From NCBI GenBank assembly GCA_020248665.1, contig JADCHE010000052.1, positions 1-64,000 of the forward strand: a stretch of 64,000 bases of DNA. The letters run 5' to 3'. This DNA is from Burkholderiales bacterium. Its GTDB lineage: Bacteria > Pseudomonadota > Gammaproteobacteria > Burkholderiales > Burkholderiaceae_E. The notes under the pieces were generated by a model. That model was given only the letters and a program-made list of their open reading frames with translations. It did no database searches and had not been told where the DNA came from. Every line of letters starts with the position of its first letter. Within the stretch, counting starts at the first letter, position 1. The translations under genes and the position numbers were made by a program. This document shows positions 8,234 to 15,061 of this stretch, in pieces.

Positions 8234-9855
8234 GCCGCCCGCCCCTCGACGTGGGCGCGCCATGCGGCGGCGACCGCCTCGCGCGTCGGCGCGACGGTCG
8301 CATCCCAGCGCATCGTGCGCGCCGCCTCGTCGTCGCCCGGTGGCCGGTACGCCCGCAGCTGTGCGTCGAGCACCACCAGATCGGCGTCCGACGCGTCCGT
8401 GCCGGCCGCCGCACGCGCCGCGAGCCGCGCGCGCAGCAGCGCCACGGGTGCGCGCACGTCGACGACCGCGAACGAGGCGCCGGCCGCGTCGGCGAGCGCC
8501 GCGAACGCATGGCGCTGCGCCGCGTCGAGGAAGCTCGCGTCCACCACGACGCTGCGGCCCCAGCCGAGCAGCCGCCGCGCGAGCGCCGCGAGCCGCGCGT
8601 AGACCGCGTCGCGCGCGGCCGGCGCGTAGAGCGCGCCGCGCGCGCCCTCGCGCGCGGTCGCGTCGAGCCCGGCGGCGCGCTTGCGCTCGATGTCCGAACG
8701 CAGCCGCACCGCGTCGAGCTCGGCGGCGAGCACCGCCGAGACCACCGACTTGCCCGAGCCCGAGAGGCCGTGCATCGCGACCAGCACCGCGGGCCCGCGC
8801 ACCGCGACGGCCTCGGCGGTGCGCAGGTAGGCGTCGCATCGGGCCGCACCGCCACCCGCCGGGTCGCGCACCGCGTCGAACGCCGCGACCTTGGCGCGGA
8901 CCGCCGCGCGGTACGCGGCGCCGTCGTCGAGCAGCGCGACCGCCTCGACGTCGCCGGTCTCCTGCAGCCAGCCGTCGAGCAGCGCCGCGCCGAGGTCGCG
9001 CCGGCCCGCGTGATGCAGGTCCATCGTCGCGAATGCGAGCTCGTCGGCGACGTCGCCGATCCGCAGCGCGGCGTCGAACTCGAGGCAGTCGAAGGGCACC
9101 GGCACGCCGTCGATCGTCACGATGTTGCCGAGGTGCAGGTCGCCGTGCCCGTCGCGCACGAACCCGTCGCGGTCGCGCGCGTCGCGCAGCGCGGCGAGCC
9201 GCGCGTGCCGCGCCTCGGCGTCGCGGCGCAGCAGCGCGAGCCGGTCGCGCCCGGCCACGCCGCGCAACGCCGCCAGCGTTTCGAGGTTGTCCAGCGTCCG
9301 CGCGTGGAACGCCGCCGCGGTGCCGTGGGGTGACGACAGCACGCGCGCGGCACGGTCGCGGTGGAATGCGCCCAGCGTCGTGCCGAGCGCCCTCGCCTCG
9401 TCCTGCGACACCAGGCCCGCGGGCACGCTGTGCGACCACAGCGCCGACTGCTCGAAGCGCCGCATCAGCACCGCGAGCTCGACACCGGGCGCCCAGGCTG
9501 GCTCGGGCGTGCCGTCGTCGACGGCCCAGGCCGGCCCCGGTCGCGGTTGGTCCGAAGGGCCCTCGATCGGCACCACGCCGAGGTACAGCGACGGCGCGAG
9601 CCGACGGTTCAGCCTGACCTCGCCGACGCAGAGCGCGCGCCGCACCGCGAGTGCGCTCAGGTCGACGAACGGCAGCGCGACCGGGCGCTTGAGCTTGTAC
9701 GCGAGCCCCGCCGCGACCAGCACCGTCGAGACGTGCGTGTCGAGCCGCAGCGGCGGGACATCGCCGGGCGCGGCGAGCGCCTCGAGCAGCGCGACCGCTC
9801 GCCGCTCGTGCAGCGCGAGCGCGTCGTCGCTGCGGGCCCGGTCGGTCGGTGGCAT
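8230..9855 (-). CDS. Fused aminoglycoside-phosphotransferase-like / P-loop kinase protein
   Basis: A 541-residue two-domain protein. The N-terminal part (about 1-330) resembles aminoglycoside phosphotransferases, with the catalytic loop DGHGDLHLGNIV and the metal-binding FDCLEFDAALRIGDVADE segment. The C-terminal part (about 345-541) is an AAA/zeta-toxin-like P-loop kinase with Walker A MHGLSGSGKS. This fusion is a known, functionally uncharacterised bacterial family; aminoglycoside resistance should not be inferred. The start is preceded by TAGGATCGACCG, which could serve as AGGA ribosome binding site or as a -10 box of a leaderless mRNA. It is followed by the coupled DHH phosphoesterase. 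Confidence 0.85.
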   Translation of the reverse strand: MPPTDRARSDDALALHERRAVALLEALAAPGDVPPLRLDTHVSTVLVAAGLAYKLKRPVALPFVDLSALAVRRALCVGEVRLNRRLAPSLYLGVVPIEGPSDQPRPGPAWAVDDGTPEPAWAPGVELAVLMRRFEQSALWSHSVPAGLVSQDEARALGTTLGAFHRDRAARVLSSPHGTAAAFHARTLDNLETLAALRGVAGRDRLALLRRDAEARHARLAALRDARDRDGFVRDGHGDLHLGNIVTIDGVPVPFDCLEFDAALRIGDVADELAFATMDLHHAGRRDLGAALLDGWLQETGDVEAVALLDDGAAYRAAVRAKVAAFDAVRDPAGGGAARCDAYLRTAEAVAVRGPAVLVAMHGLSGSGKSVVSAVLAAELDAVRLRSDIERKRAAGLDATAREGARGALYAPAARDAVYARLAALARRLLGWGRSVVVDASFLDAAQRHAFAALADAAGASFAVVDVRAPVALLRARLAARAAAGTDASDADLVVLDAQLRAYRPPGDDEAARTMRWDATVAPTREAVAAAWRAHVEGRAA

Positions 9856-9911
9856 CGGTCGATCCTACCGTCGAACGCGCCGGCGCGGGGCACGCGCCGG
9901 ACCGGACGGCG

Positions 9912-11126
9912 CTACCGCGTCGCGTCCTCCGACGGACTCGCGCCGCGGCGCGGCAGCGTCGCCGACAGCGCCGCGCCGGCCAGGTTCACCGCGGCCGCGA
10001 GCATCATCGCGCCGTCGTAGCCGCGGGTGCGGTCGAAGAGCCAGCCGGCAACCATCGGCAGCGTGATCGCGGCCAGGCACCACGCCACGTAGATCTGCCC
10101 GGCGACGCGGCCGAACGCGTTGCGGTGCCAGTAGTGCGCGATCGCGCCGGCGGTCATCCCCGAGACCAGGCCGTAACCGCAGCCGATCATCGTGAGACCG
10201 GCGACCGCGGTCGCCGGCGACGGCCACGCGAGCAGCAGCAGCGAGCCGGCGAGCGCGAGCAGGTGCGCGCCCGCGCCCACGCGCGGCGCGGCGAACCGGT
10301 CGACCAGCCAGCCGCCGCCGAGCCGCGCCGCCGCGATCGCGCCGGTGACGAACGAGGTCGCACCCAGCGCGAGGCCCGCGCCCGCGCCGTACGCGCCGAG
10401 GATGCCGGCCGACTGGCTCATCACCGTCAGCCCCGCCGCGGCCGCGAGGAAGAACACGCCGAAGAGCCGCGCGAACACGTCCCAGCGGCGCGCGTCGTCG
10501 TCGGCGGGCGTCGCGCTCGCATCGCGCATCCGCAGGCCGGCCGTGCGGTACAGCAGCGCCGCGATCGCGGTCCCCGCGAGGATCACCACGGCGAGCGCAC
10601 CGAGCGTCGCGCGCAGGCCGTGCGCCGCGATCGCCCAGCCGAGCAGCGGCGTGCCGATCATCGCGCCGGCCGGGTACAGGCTCACGTAGTAGCCGTTGAC
10701 GAGACCGGTGCGCGTCGAGATCGTCTGGTTCATGCCCTGCTGCAGCGTGGTGAACACCACCCCGCCACCCAGCCCGAAGAGCACGCCGTAGCCGAGCGCG
10801 AGCTGCCCGAGCCCGTCGGCAGTGGCGGCCACGGCGAGGCCGCAGGCCGACAGCGCGCCGCAGCCGAGCAGCAGCGTGGCCGGCGGGAAGCGGCGGTACA
10901 GCCTGGGTGCGCCGACCATGCCGATCGTGAGCGTGATCGCGGCGAGCGAGAACACGAAGGCCATGTCCGCGCGGCCGATGCCGAGCATCCGCTCCATCGG
11001 GGCGAGGAACACGCTGTAGGCGTAGATCGTGCCGTAGGGCAGCGTCGGCACCGTGGCCGCGACGATCGCCGCCAGCGCTCGGCGGCCGTGCGCGGGATCG
11101 TCGAGCGCGGCGTGCGCGGTACCCAT
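9912..11126 (-). CDS. MFS transporter, OFA (oxalate/formate antiporter)-like
   Basis: A 404-residue protein with about 12 hydrophobic helices and no signal peptide. The sequence PYGTIYAYSVFLAPMERMLG near the N-terminus and the GYGLVSGMTAG region are characteristic of the OFA family of the major facilitator superfamily, which exchanges small monocarboxylates or oxalate. The substrate is unknown. The gene is divergent from ssrA. Its ATG lies seven bases after TAGGAT, as in the neighbouring kinase-like gene. Confidence 0.85.
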   Translation of the reverse strand: MGTAHAALDDPAHGRRALAAIVAATVPTLPYGTIYAYSVFLAPMERMLGIGRADMAFVFSLAAITLTIGMVGAPRLYRRFPPATLLLGCGALSACGLAVAATADGLGQLALGYGVLFGLGGGVVFTTLQQGMNQTISTRTGLVNGYYVSLYPAGAMIGTPLLGWAIAAHGLRATLGALAVVILAGTAIAALLYRTAGLRMRDASATPADDDARRWDVFARLFGVFFLAAAAGLTVMSQSAGILGAYGAGAGLALGATSFVTGAIAAARLGGGWLVDRFAAPRVGAGAHLLALAGSLLLLAWPSPATAVAGLTMIGCGYGLVSGMTAGAIAHYWHRNAFGRVAGQIYVAWCLAAITLPMVAGWLFDRTRGYDGAMMLAAAVNLAGAALSATLPRRGASPSEDATR

Positions 11127-11201
11127 CCGCCGGATCCTACCGTCGGAGCGGTCGCCGGGGCGGATCGGGGCGATCCGGATCTTGAAATCCGCGCGAGCGC
11201 C

Positions 11202-11207
11202 TATACT
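11202..11207 (+). promoter_or_regulatory. -10 box (TATACT) of ssrA
   Basis: TATACT lies 16 bases upstream of the mature tmRNA 5' end, consistent with a short precursor removed by RNase P. TTGAAA at 11182-11187 is a possible but closely spaced -35 element; a shifted element beginning at 11180 gives normal spacing. Confidence 0.65.
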
Positions 11208-11222
11208 TCGGAACTGAACACC

Positions 11223-11589
11223 GGGGCCGACCTGGTTTCGACGTGGGTATTGAAGCGTTTCAGTGCATGCCGAGGACTCTAGTGCCCTCGTAAATCCTTC
11301 TAGAAAACTTCAAACGCCAACGACGAGCGTTTCGCTCTCGCCGCTTAAGGCGTGAGCCGCTGCACCGGTCTGCCGATGGGCCGGGTCCCGCAAGGGACTG
11401 CAGCGTCATTCACATCGGATCGCGACCGGGCGGGTCACTTGCCCGGGAGCTAAAGAATAGGTGGCTGGTCTCCTTCCTAGCCTGCCCGTCGGCGCGGTCG
11501 GAGACGAGATCCAAACGACGCGGCTAAGCATGTAGAGCGGTTACGTAGAAGACTTGCGGACGCGGGTTCGATTCCCGCCGGCTCCACCA
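11223..11589 (+). ncRNA. ssrA: Transfer-messenger RNA (tmRNA), trans-translation
   Basis: The RNA begins GGGGCCGACCTGGTTTCGACG and ends GGTTCGATTCCCGCC-GGCTCCACCA, a tRNA-Ala-like acceptor/T-arm with an encoded CCA. The tag reading frame is at 11316-11348, with GCC as resume codon; it encodes ANDERFALAA followed by TAA, the betaproteobacterial degradation tag. tmRNA rescues ribosomes stalled on broken mRNAs together with SmpB. A strong terminator follows at 11596-11629. The 3' end is a classic integration site, and an island follows directly. Confidence 0.97.
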
Positions 11590-11595
11590 ATCAAG

Positions 11596-11629
11596 AAGCC
11601 CCAACCACTCTCGGTTGGGGCTTTTTTTT
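11596..11629 (+). terminator. Rho-independent terminator after ssrA
   Basis: AAGCCCCAACC (11596-11606) pairs with GGTTGGGGCTT (11613-11623) around a six-base loop, followed by a run of eight T starting at 11622. It starts seven bases after the tmRNA CCA end. Confidence 0.95.
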
Positions 11630-11707
11630 CGTCTGATCGCGCCAGAAGCTGCGTGTTGTCGCGGGTTCGTGCGAAAGCCTGCGGACTTCGCCGATCGGCC
11701 ATCTGGC

Positions 11708-11899
11708 TCAATCCCCGGCAGCCAGGTATCGGCGCACCGTGTTTCGGGCCACGCCCAGTTCGCGCGCGATCCGCTTCGCACCCCATCCCTTGCGATGCAG
11801 TTCAAGCATCGCCGCCACTTCCTCGGGCGTTCGTATCGGCTCGGTTCCCGGAAACCCTCGTTCCGGTCCAGCCTGCCCGACCTGCAGCGTCCTCTCCAT
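11708..11899 (-). pseudogene. istA: IS21 family transposase IstA, N-terminal helix-turn-helix remnant
   Basis: A 63-residue fragment consisting of a short leader and the helix-turn-helix that opens IstA transposases (ELHRKGWGAKRIARELGV, then RNTVRRYL). The frame stops immediately after the HTH, whereas full IstA proteins continue for several hundred residues with a DDE catalytic domain that is absent here. The start is preceded by AAGGAGG at eight bases. A residual DNA-binding peptide could still be made, but the transposase is dead. Confidence 0.7.
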
Positions 11900-11927
11900 C
11901 GATTCGACCTCCTTCTCGTCAGAGACA

Positions 11928-11972
11928 GGGGGTCAGTTCCTCGTGTCGTCCGGGGGTTAGTTTCCGATGTCG
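11928..11972. repeat. Pair of 21-base imperfect direct repeats, IS21 terminal repeats
   Basis: The copy at 11928-11948 begins GGGGGTCAGTTCCT and the copy at 11952-11972 begins GGGGGTTAGTTTCC; both end TGTCG. They match at 16 of 21 positions and are 24 bases apart. Multiple internal terminal repeats are a feature of IS21 family ends and are transposase binding sites. Confidence 0.7.
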
Positions 11973-13108
11973 CCTGACACTGGTGAGTGGTTCAGCTCGT
12001 AACTGGTGCTGCGGCCACCCGCGTCTGATTTGCGCAGGACGCCACGGGCCAGCAAATCCGTGATGTCGCGCAGCGCGGTGTCCGGCGAACACTTGGCGAT
12101 CGCCGCCCATTTGCCGCTGGAGAGCTTGCCGTCGAAGCCGTCCAGTAGCCGATTGACCAGCTTCACCTGTCGCTCGTTCAGCGGCGCAGAACCCGGTGCA
12201 GCCCAGCGCTGCCAGAACCGCGTCTTGGCCAGCACGGCATCGAGCGTGTGCTGGGCCTGATCGACGGCGCGATGCAGGGTTTCGAGAAACCAGGCGAGCC
12301 ATTCGGTGACATCGAGTGATTGCTTCTGCGTTCGTTCCAGGATGTCGTAGTAAGCCTTGCGCTCCTGCTGGATCTGCGCCGACAGGCTGTAGAAGCGCTG
12401 GGGGCTGCCATCGGCGCGGGCCAGGAACAGGTCGCCGACGGCGCGTGCGATGCGGCCGTTGCCATCGTCAAACGGATGAAGAGTGACGAACCACAGGTGC
12501 GCCAGCCCCGCCTTGATCAGCGGTGGTTCGGTCGATTCGCTGTTGGCCCAGGTCAAGAAGCGACGGGTCTCGGATTCCAGGGCGTCGGCCGGCGGTGCTT
12601 CGAAATGCACGCGTTGGCGCCCCAGCGGTCCGGAGACCACCTGCATCGGACCCGTGGCATCGTCGCGCCAACCGCCCACTTTTATCCGGACCAAGCCTGA
12701 ATAGCCGGTGGGGAACAAGGCGGCGTGCCATCCGAACAAGCGATCCCGGGTGACCGGGGCCTTGCTGTTGGCGGTGGCGTCGAGCACCATCTCGACCACG
12801 CCTTCGACGTGTCGGTCCACCGGGGCCAGGGCGCCGATGTCCACCCCGAGGCGGCGGGCGATGGAGGAGCGCACGGACTCGACATTGAGCTGCTCGCCCT
12901 CGATCTCGCTGGTCTTGATGACGTCCTCGGTCAACACCGATAGGCTGGCCTCGTCGCGCAGGGCCATGCCGACGTCGGCAAGTCTGCCCATCAATAGGCC
13001 CTGGGCGCGGCTGACATCGGCCAACGACCGGGCTAGGGCAGCCAGGTCGTAGCGCCAACTTGGCCAGTTGCTGGCCTGCCAGATGTAAGTGTAATCGCCG
13101 CCGTTCAT
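11957..13108 (-). CDS. Fic family protein with N-terminal DUF4172 and C-terminal winged helix
   Basis: A 383-residue class II Fic protein, a family that usually transfers AMP from ATP to hydroxyl groups of target proteins. The N-terminal DUF4172 begins YTYIWQASNWPSWRYDL. The inhibitory alpha-helix motif is TSEIEGE (S/T-x-x-x-E-G), which blocks the ATP pocket until relieved. The catalytic motif HPFDDGNGRIAR is complete. The C-terminal part (about 300-375) looks like a winged helix. The last residues VSGDIGN and the stop codon come from the inserted IS21-like end, so the natural C-terminus is altered by a few residues. The start lies inside an inverted repeat and lacks a normal Shine-Dalgarno sequence. 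Intact by motif inspection. Confidence 0.88.
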   Translation of the reverse strand: MNGGDYTYIWQASNWPSWRYDLAALARSLADVSRAQGLLMGRLADVGMALRDEASLSVLTEDVIKTSEIEGEQLNVESVRSSIARRLGVDIGALAPVDRHVEGVVEMVLDATANSKAPVTRDRLFGWHAALFPTGYSGLVRIKVGGWRDDATGPMQVVSGPLGRQRVHFEAPPADALESETRRFLTWANSESTEPPLIKAGLAHLWFVTLHPFDDGNGRIARAVGDLFLARADGSPQRFYSLSAQIQQERKAYYDILERTQKQSLDVTEWLAWFLETLHRAVDQAQHTLDAVLAKTRFWQRWAAPGSAPLNERQVKLVNRLLDGFDGKLSSGKWAAIAKCSPDTALRDITDLLARGVLRKSDAGGRSTSYELNHSPVSGDIGN

Positions 13109-13138
13109 GCGGAGATCATGAGTCGTATTCTCCGCATG
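13106..13138. promoter_or_regulatory. Perfect 10-base inverted repeat over the fic start codon
   Basis: CATGCGGAGA (13106-13115) and TCTCCGCATG (13129-13138) flank 13 bases. The left arm contains the fic ATG (read on the minus strand). It could be a repressor operator, an mRNA hairpin that hides the start codon, or both. CATAAT further upstream (minus strand, about 13157-13162) is a possible -10 box. Confidence 0.6.
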
Positions 13139-13200
13139 CGCAAGTTATTCGCTGCAAATTATGCGGCGATAGATCGGCCTTTTCGCCGCACAGCGACCTG

Positions 13201-13221
13201 TGCGGACGCGGGTTCGGTTCC
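13201..13221 (+). repeat. Partial duplicate of the tmRNA 3' T-arm, att-like
   Basis: TGCGGACGCGGGTTCG followed by GTTCC matches 11555-11575 of ssrA at 20 of 21 positions. A copy of the target tRNA/tmRNA end downstream of the gene is the expected trace of integrase-mediated insertion. It does not extend to the CCA end. Confidence 0.55.
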
Positions 13222-13342
13222 GCAAATGGGAATTGAACTGACCGTATCCTCGGCAGGATTGAGCTGCGGAGATTGGCAACTGGACCGCGTGCGTCGATTG
13301 TACTAACATTGCGCCTGTTGATCGAACAAGAGAGGCGCCGCC

Positions 13343-13636
13343 ATGACTGCCATCGCATCCTCGCCTGCTGCCCGTTCCGCCCGCCTGGGCTTGCGCGCCA
13401 CGCCGGAACAGGAGGCCGTGCTGCGCCGTGCCGCCGAGGTGGCCCACAAGTCGCTGACCGACTTCATCCTCGACAGCGCCTGCCTCGCTGCCGAGCAGAC
13501 CCTGCTGGATCAGCGCCTGTTCATGGTTTCGGGCAGCCAGTACCAGGCCCTGATGGATCTGCTGGAGCGCCCCGAGCAGGCCAACGACGGCTTGCGTGAC
13601 CTGTTCGCTCGCAAGGCGCCCTGGGACGCGAAGTGA
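13343..13636 (+). CDS. DUF1778 (TacA-type) ribbon-helix-helix antitoxin
   Basis: A 97-residue protein. The N-terminal ribbon-helix-helix (SARLGLRATPEQEAVL, then AAEVAHKSLTDFILDSA) binds operator DNA, and the C-terminal tail (about 60-97) is expected to wrap the toxin. It is the antitoxin of the GNAT toxin encoded immediately downstream; the two genes overlap by four bases (GTGA at 13633-13636). Upstream, an AT-richer stretch TTGTACTAACATTG (13298-13311) and a near-palindrome TTGATCGAACAA (13319-13330) are candidate promoter and autoregulatory operator sequences. Confidence 0.88.
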   Translation: MTAIASSPAARSARLGLRATPEQEAVLRRAAEVAHKSLTDFILDSACLAAEQTLLDQRLFMVSGSQYQALMDLLERPEQANDGLRDLFARKAPWDAK

Positions 13637-14130
13637 CGCTGCGGGCACCGGAGCCCCTGGCCTCGCAGCATCGGCTGGAAGGCTTCGACTGCGGCAAGCC
13701 TGCGCTGAACGATTGGCTGCTGCGGCACGCCCGCCAGGCGCAGGGCAGCGGCTCGGCCAAGACCTTCGTCGTGGCCGACGGTGATGACCGCGTCGCGGGC
13801 TACTTCAGCCTGACCGTGGGCCAGGTCGACACGCTGGAAGCGCCGGAGCGCATCCGCAAGGGCATGGGCCAGTACCCGGTGCCGGTGGTGATCTTGGCCA
13901 GGCTCGCCGTGTCACGCGAGCACCATGGCCGCGGGATCGGCGTCGGGATGCTTCAGGATGCGATCCGCCGCACGCTGGTGCTCGCCGAGCAGGCCGGTGT
14001 GCGGGCCATGCTGACCCACCCCATCGACGAAGATGCGGCGCGCCTCTACACCCGGTTCGGGTTCATCGCCTCGCCGCTGCGCGAGCAGCAATTGCTTCTG
14101 GTGCTCAAGGACGCGAGGAAGCACCTGTGA
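13633..14130 (+). CDS. GNAT acetyltransferase toxin, TacT-type
   Basis: A 165-residue GCN5-related N-acetyltransferase. Acetyl-CoA binding motif A is LARLAVSREHHGRGIGVGML, and the catalytic tyrosine lies in the ARLYTRFGFIAS segment near the C-terminus. Known TacT-type toxins acetylate the amino group of aminoacyl-tRNAs and stop translation; the exact target tRNA here is unknown. The GTG start overlaps the antitoxin stop, so synthesis is coupled. The pair appears intact and lies in the tmRNA-linked island. Confidence 0.88.
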   Translation: MTLRAPEPLASQHRLEGFDCGKPALNDWLLRHARQAQGSGSAKTFVVADGDDRVAGYFSLTVGQVDTLEAPERIRKGMGQYPVPVVILARLAVSREHHGRGIGVGMLQDAIRRTLVLAEQAGVRAMLTHPIDEDAARLYTRFGFIASPLREQQLLLVLKDARKHL

Positions 14131-14424
14131 TGGGCCCACCGCAGGCACGGGTCCGTGACTTCGCGGCTACCGGCGCGAGCGCGGAACCGCTTCCATTCCA
14201 TGGCGAAGAAATTTGGCCGGAAAAGCAATGGCAGTGGTCGAGGGAGCGAGCATTGGCTGCATTAGCAGGACGTTGAAATATCCCGACGAAACACGATGGC
14301 CAGTCCCAGCATGAAGCTCATGCCAGATGCCCTTGTGGTCGTTGAGTCCGCGGTGTCGATGTCCGGCGCGCAATATGCCCGCCTTTTGCCGCGTTTCAGC
14401 AGTTTTCCGGCCATTTCCGGCCGC
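14131..14424. other. Intergenic stretch after tacT, no gene seen
   Basis: About 290 bases with no convincing reading frame. The part adjacent to 14425 (around 14385-14420, containing CGTTTCAGCAG) may be the non-coding end of the IS5-like element whose transposase C-terminus starts at 14425, but no terminal inverted repeat could be identified. Confidence 0.4.
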
Positions 14425-14541
14425 TCACGCATGCTGCGGGCGCAACTTGGCCAGCGAGCGCAACCGCGTGAGGTTGTACGCGGTCATTGTCAGCGTCAGC
14501 AACTGGTCGACTTTCTTCAGGCCGCGCACCATCACCTGGGG
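14425..14541 (-). pseudogene. IS5-like transposase, C-terminal scrap
   Basis: The minus strand encodes about 38 residues, VMVRGLKKVDQLLTLTMTAY followed by NLTRLRSLAKL and a stop. This resembles the C-terminal end of IS5-group DDE transposases, where a Tyr-Asn-Leu-Arg helix closes the protein. Everything upstream in the transposase is missing, and the fragment abuts the jetD remnant on the opposite strand within about eight bases. Confidence 0.6.
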
Positions 14542-14548
14542 CTGCGAG

Positions 14549-15061
14549 GGCATGCCCGACATCACCCTGGACGTTGCGAGCTTCGCGGCGCTGGCGCTAC
14601 CCGTCGACCGCGTCTTCATCACCGAGAACGAGACCAATTCCCTCGCCTTCCCGCCGGCTGCGGGCGCCATCGTCGTCTTCGGCGCAGGCTACGGTTGGGA
14701 ACCGCTGGCGCGCGCCTCGTGGCTGCATCGATGCCAGCTGCACTACTGGGGCGACATCGATACCCGCGGATTCGCCATCCTCGACCAGCTGCGTGGCTAC
14801 TTCCCCGGCGTGGCGTCCTTCCTCATGGACCGTGCGACGCTCCTTGCCCACCGCCTGCACTGGGGCGAGGAGCCCGACCCTGCGCGCCACGACCTGGCGC
14901 GTCTCACGCCCGAGGAGACGGCGGTCTATGACGACCTCCGATTCGATCGCCACCAGCCCCGGCTGCGTCTGGAGCAGGAGCGCGTGGGGTTTGGCTGGTT
15001 CTGCGATCGACTGGCCTGTCTCCCCTCGGGAGCCCTCGTGGCCCCGCCCCCTCGCTCGTAA
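14549..15061 (+). pseudogene. jetD: Wadjet system protein JetD, C-terminal (DUF2220) remnant
   Basis: About 170 residues of the DUF2220 Toprim-like domain. Recognisable blocks are VFITENETNSLAFP, VFGAGYGWE, the metal-binding HYWGDIDTRGFAILDQLRGY, FLMDRATLLAHR, and RLEQERVGFGWF near the end. Full JetD is roughly twice as long and works with the SMC-like JetA, JetB and JetC proteins to cut and eliminate plasmid DNA. Here the N-terminal half and all partner genes are gone, the upstream frame runs into IS-derived sequence, and there is no credible start. The fragment is best read as a relic of a former anti-plasmid system. Confidence 0.75.

Larger units (their letters stand above)
11708..11979 (-). 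mobile_element. IS21-like element, truncated, 5' end only
   Basis: On the minus strand the element begins TGTCAGGCGACATCGG (at 11979), carries two imperfect 21-base terminal repeats, a good ribosome binding site (AAGGAGG) and the N-terminal piece of an IstA-like transposase. The remainder of istA and all of istB are missing. The outer end lies inside the 3' end of fic, and the last seven codons and stop of fic are written in IS sequence. Confidence 0.7.

Noticed and set aside
8230-9855. Aminoglycoside resistance gene
   Set aside because: Only the fold-level kinase motif is shared; the fusion to a P-loop kinase and the chromosomal, coupled context argue for a housekeeping or unknown role.
11524-11805. 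Open frames over the end of tmRNA encoding peptides such as SRRESNPRPQVF and GGNRTRVRKSS
   Set aside because: These are well-known spurious translations of tRNA/tmRNA 3' ends and their terminators; the region is explained by ssrA.
12320-12753. Plus-strand frames inside fic
   Set aside because: They lie antisense to the complete Fic motif region, have no ribosome binding site and show no family pattern.
14046-14373. Short minus-strand frames between tacT and the IS5 scrap
   Set aside because: No homology pattern, no ribosome binding site, and partial overlap with tacT; treated as non-coding.
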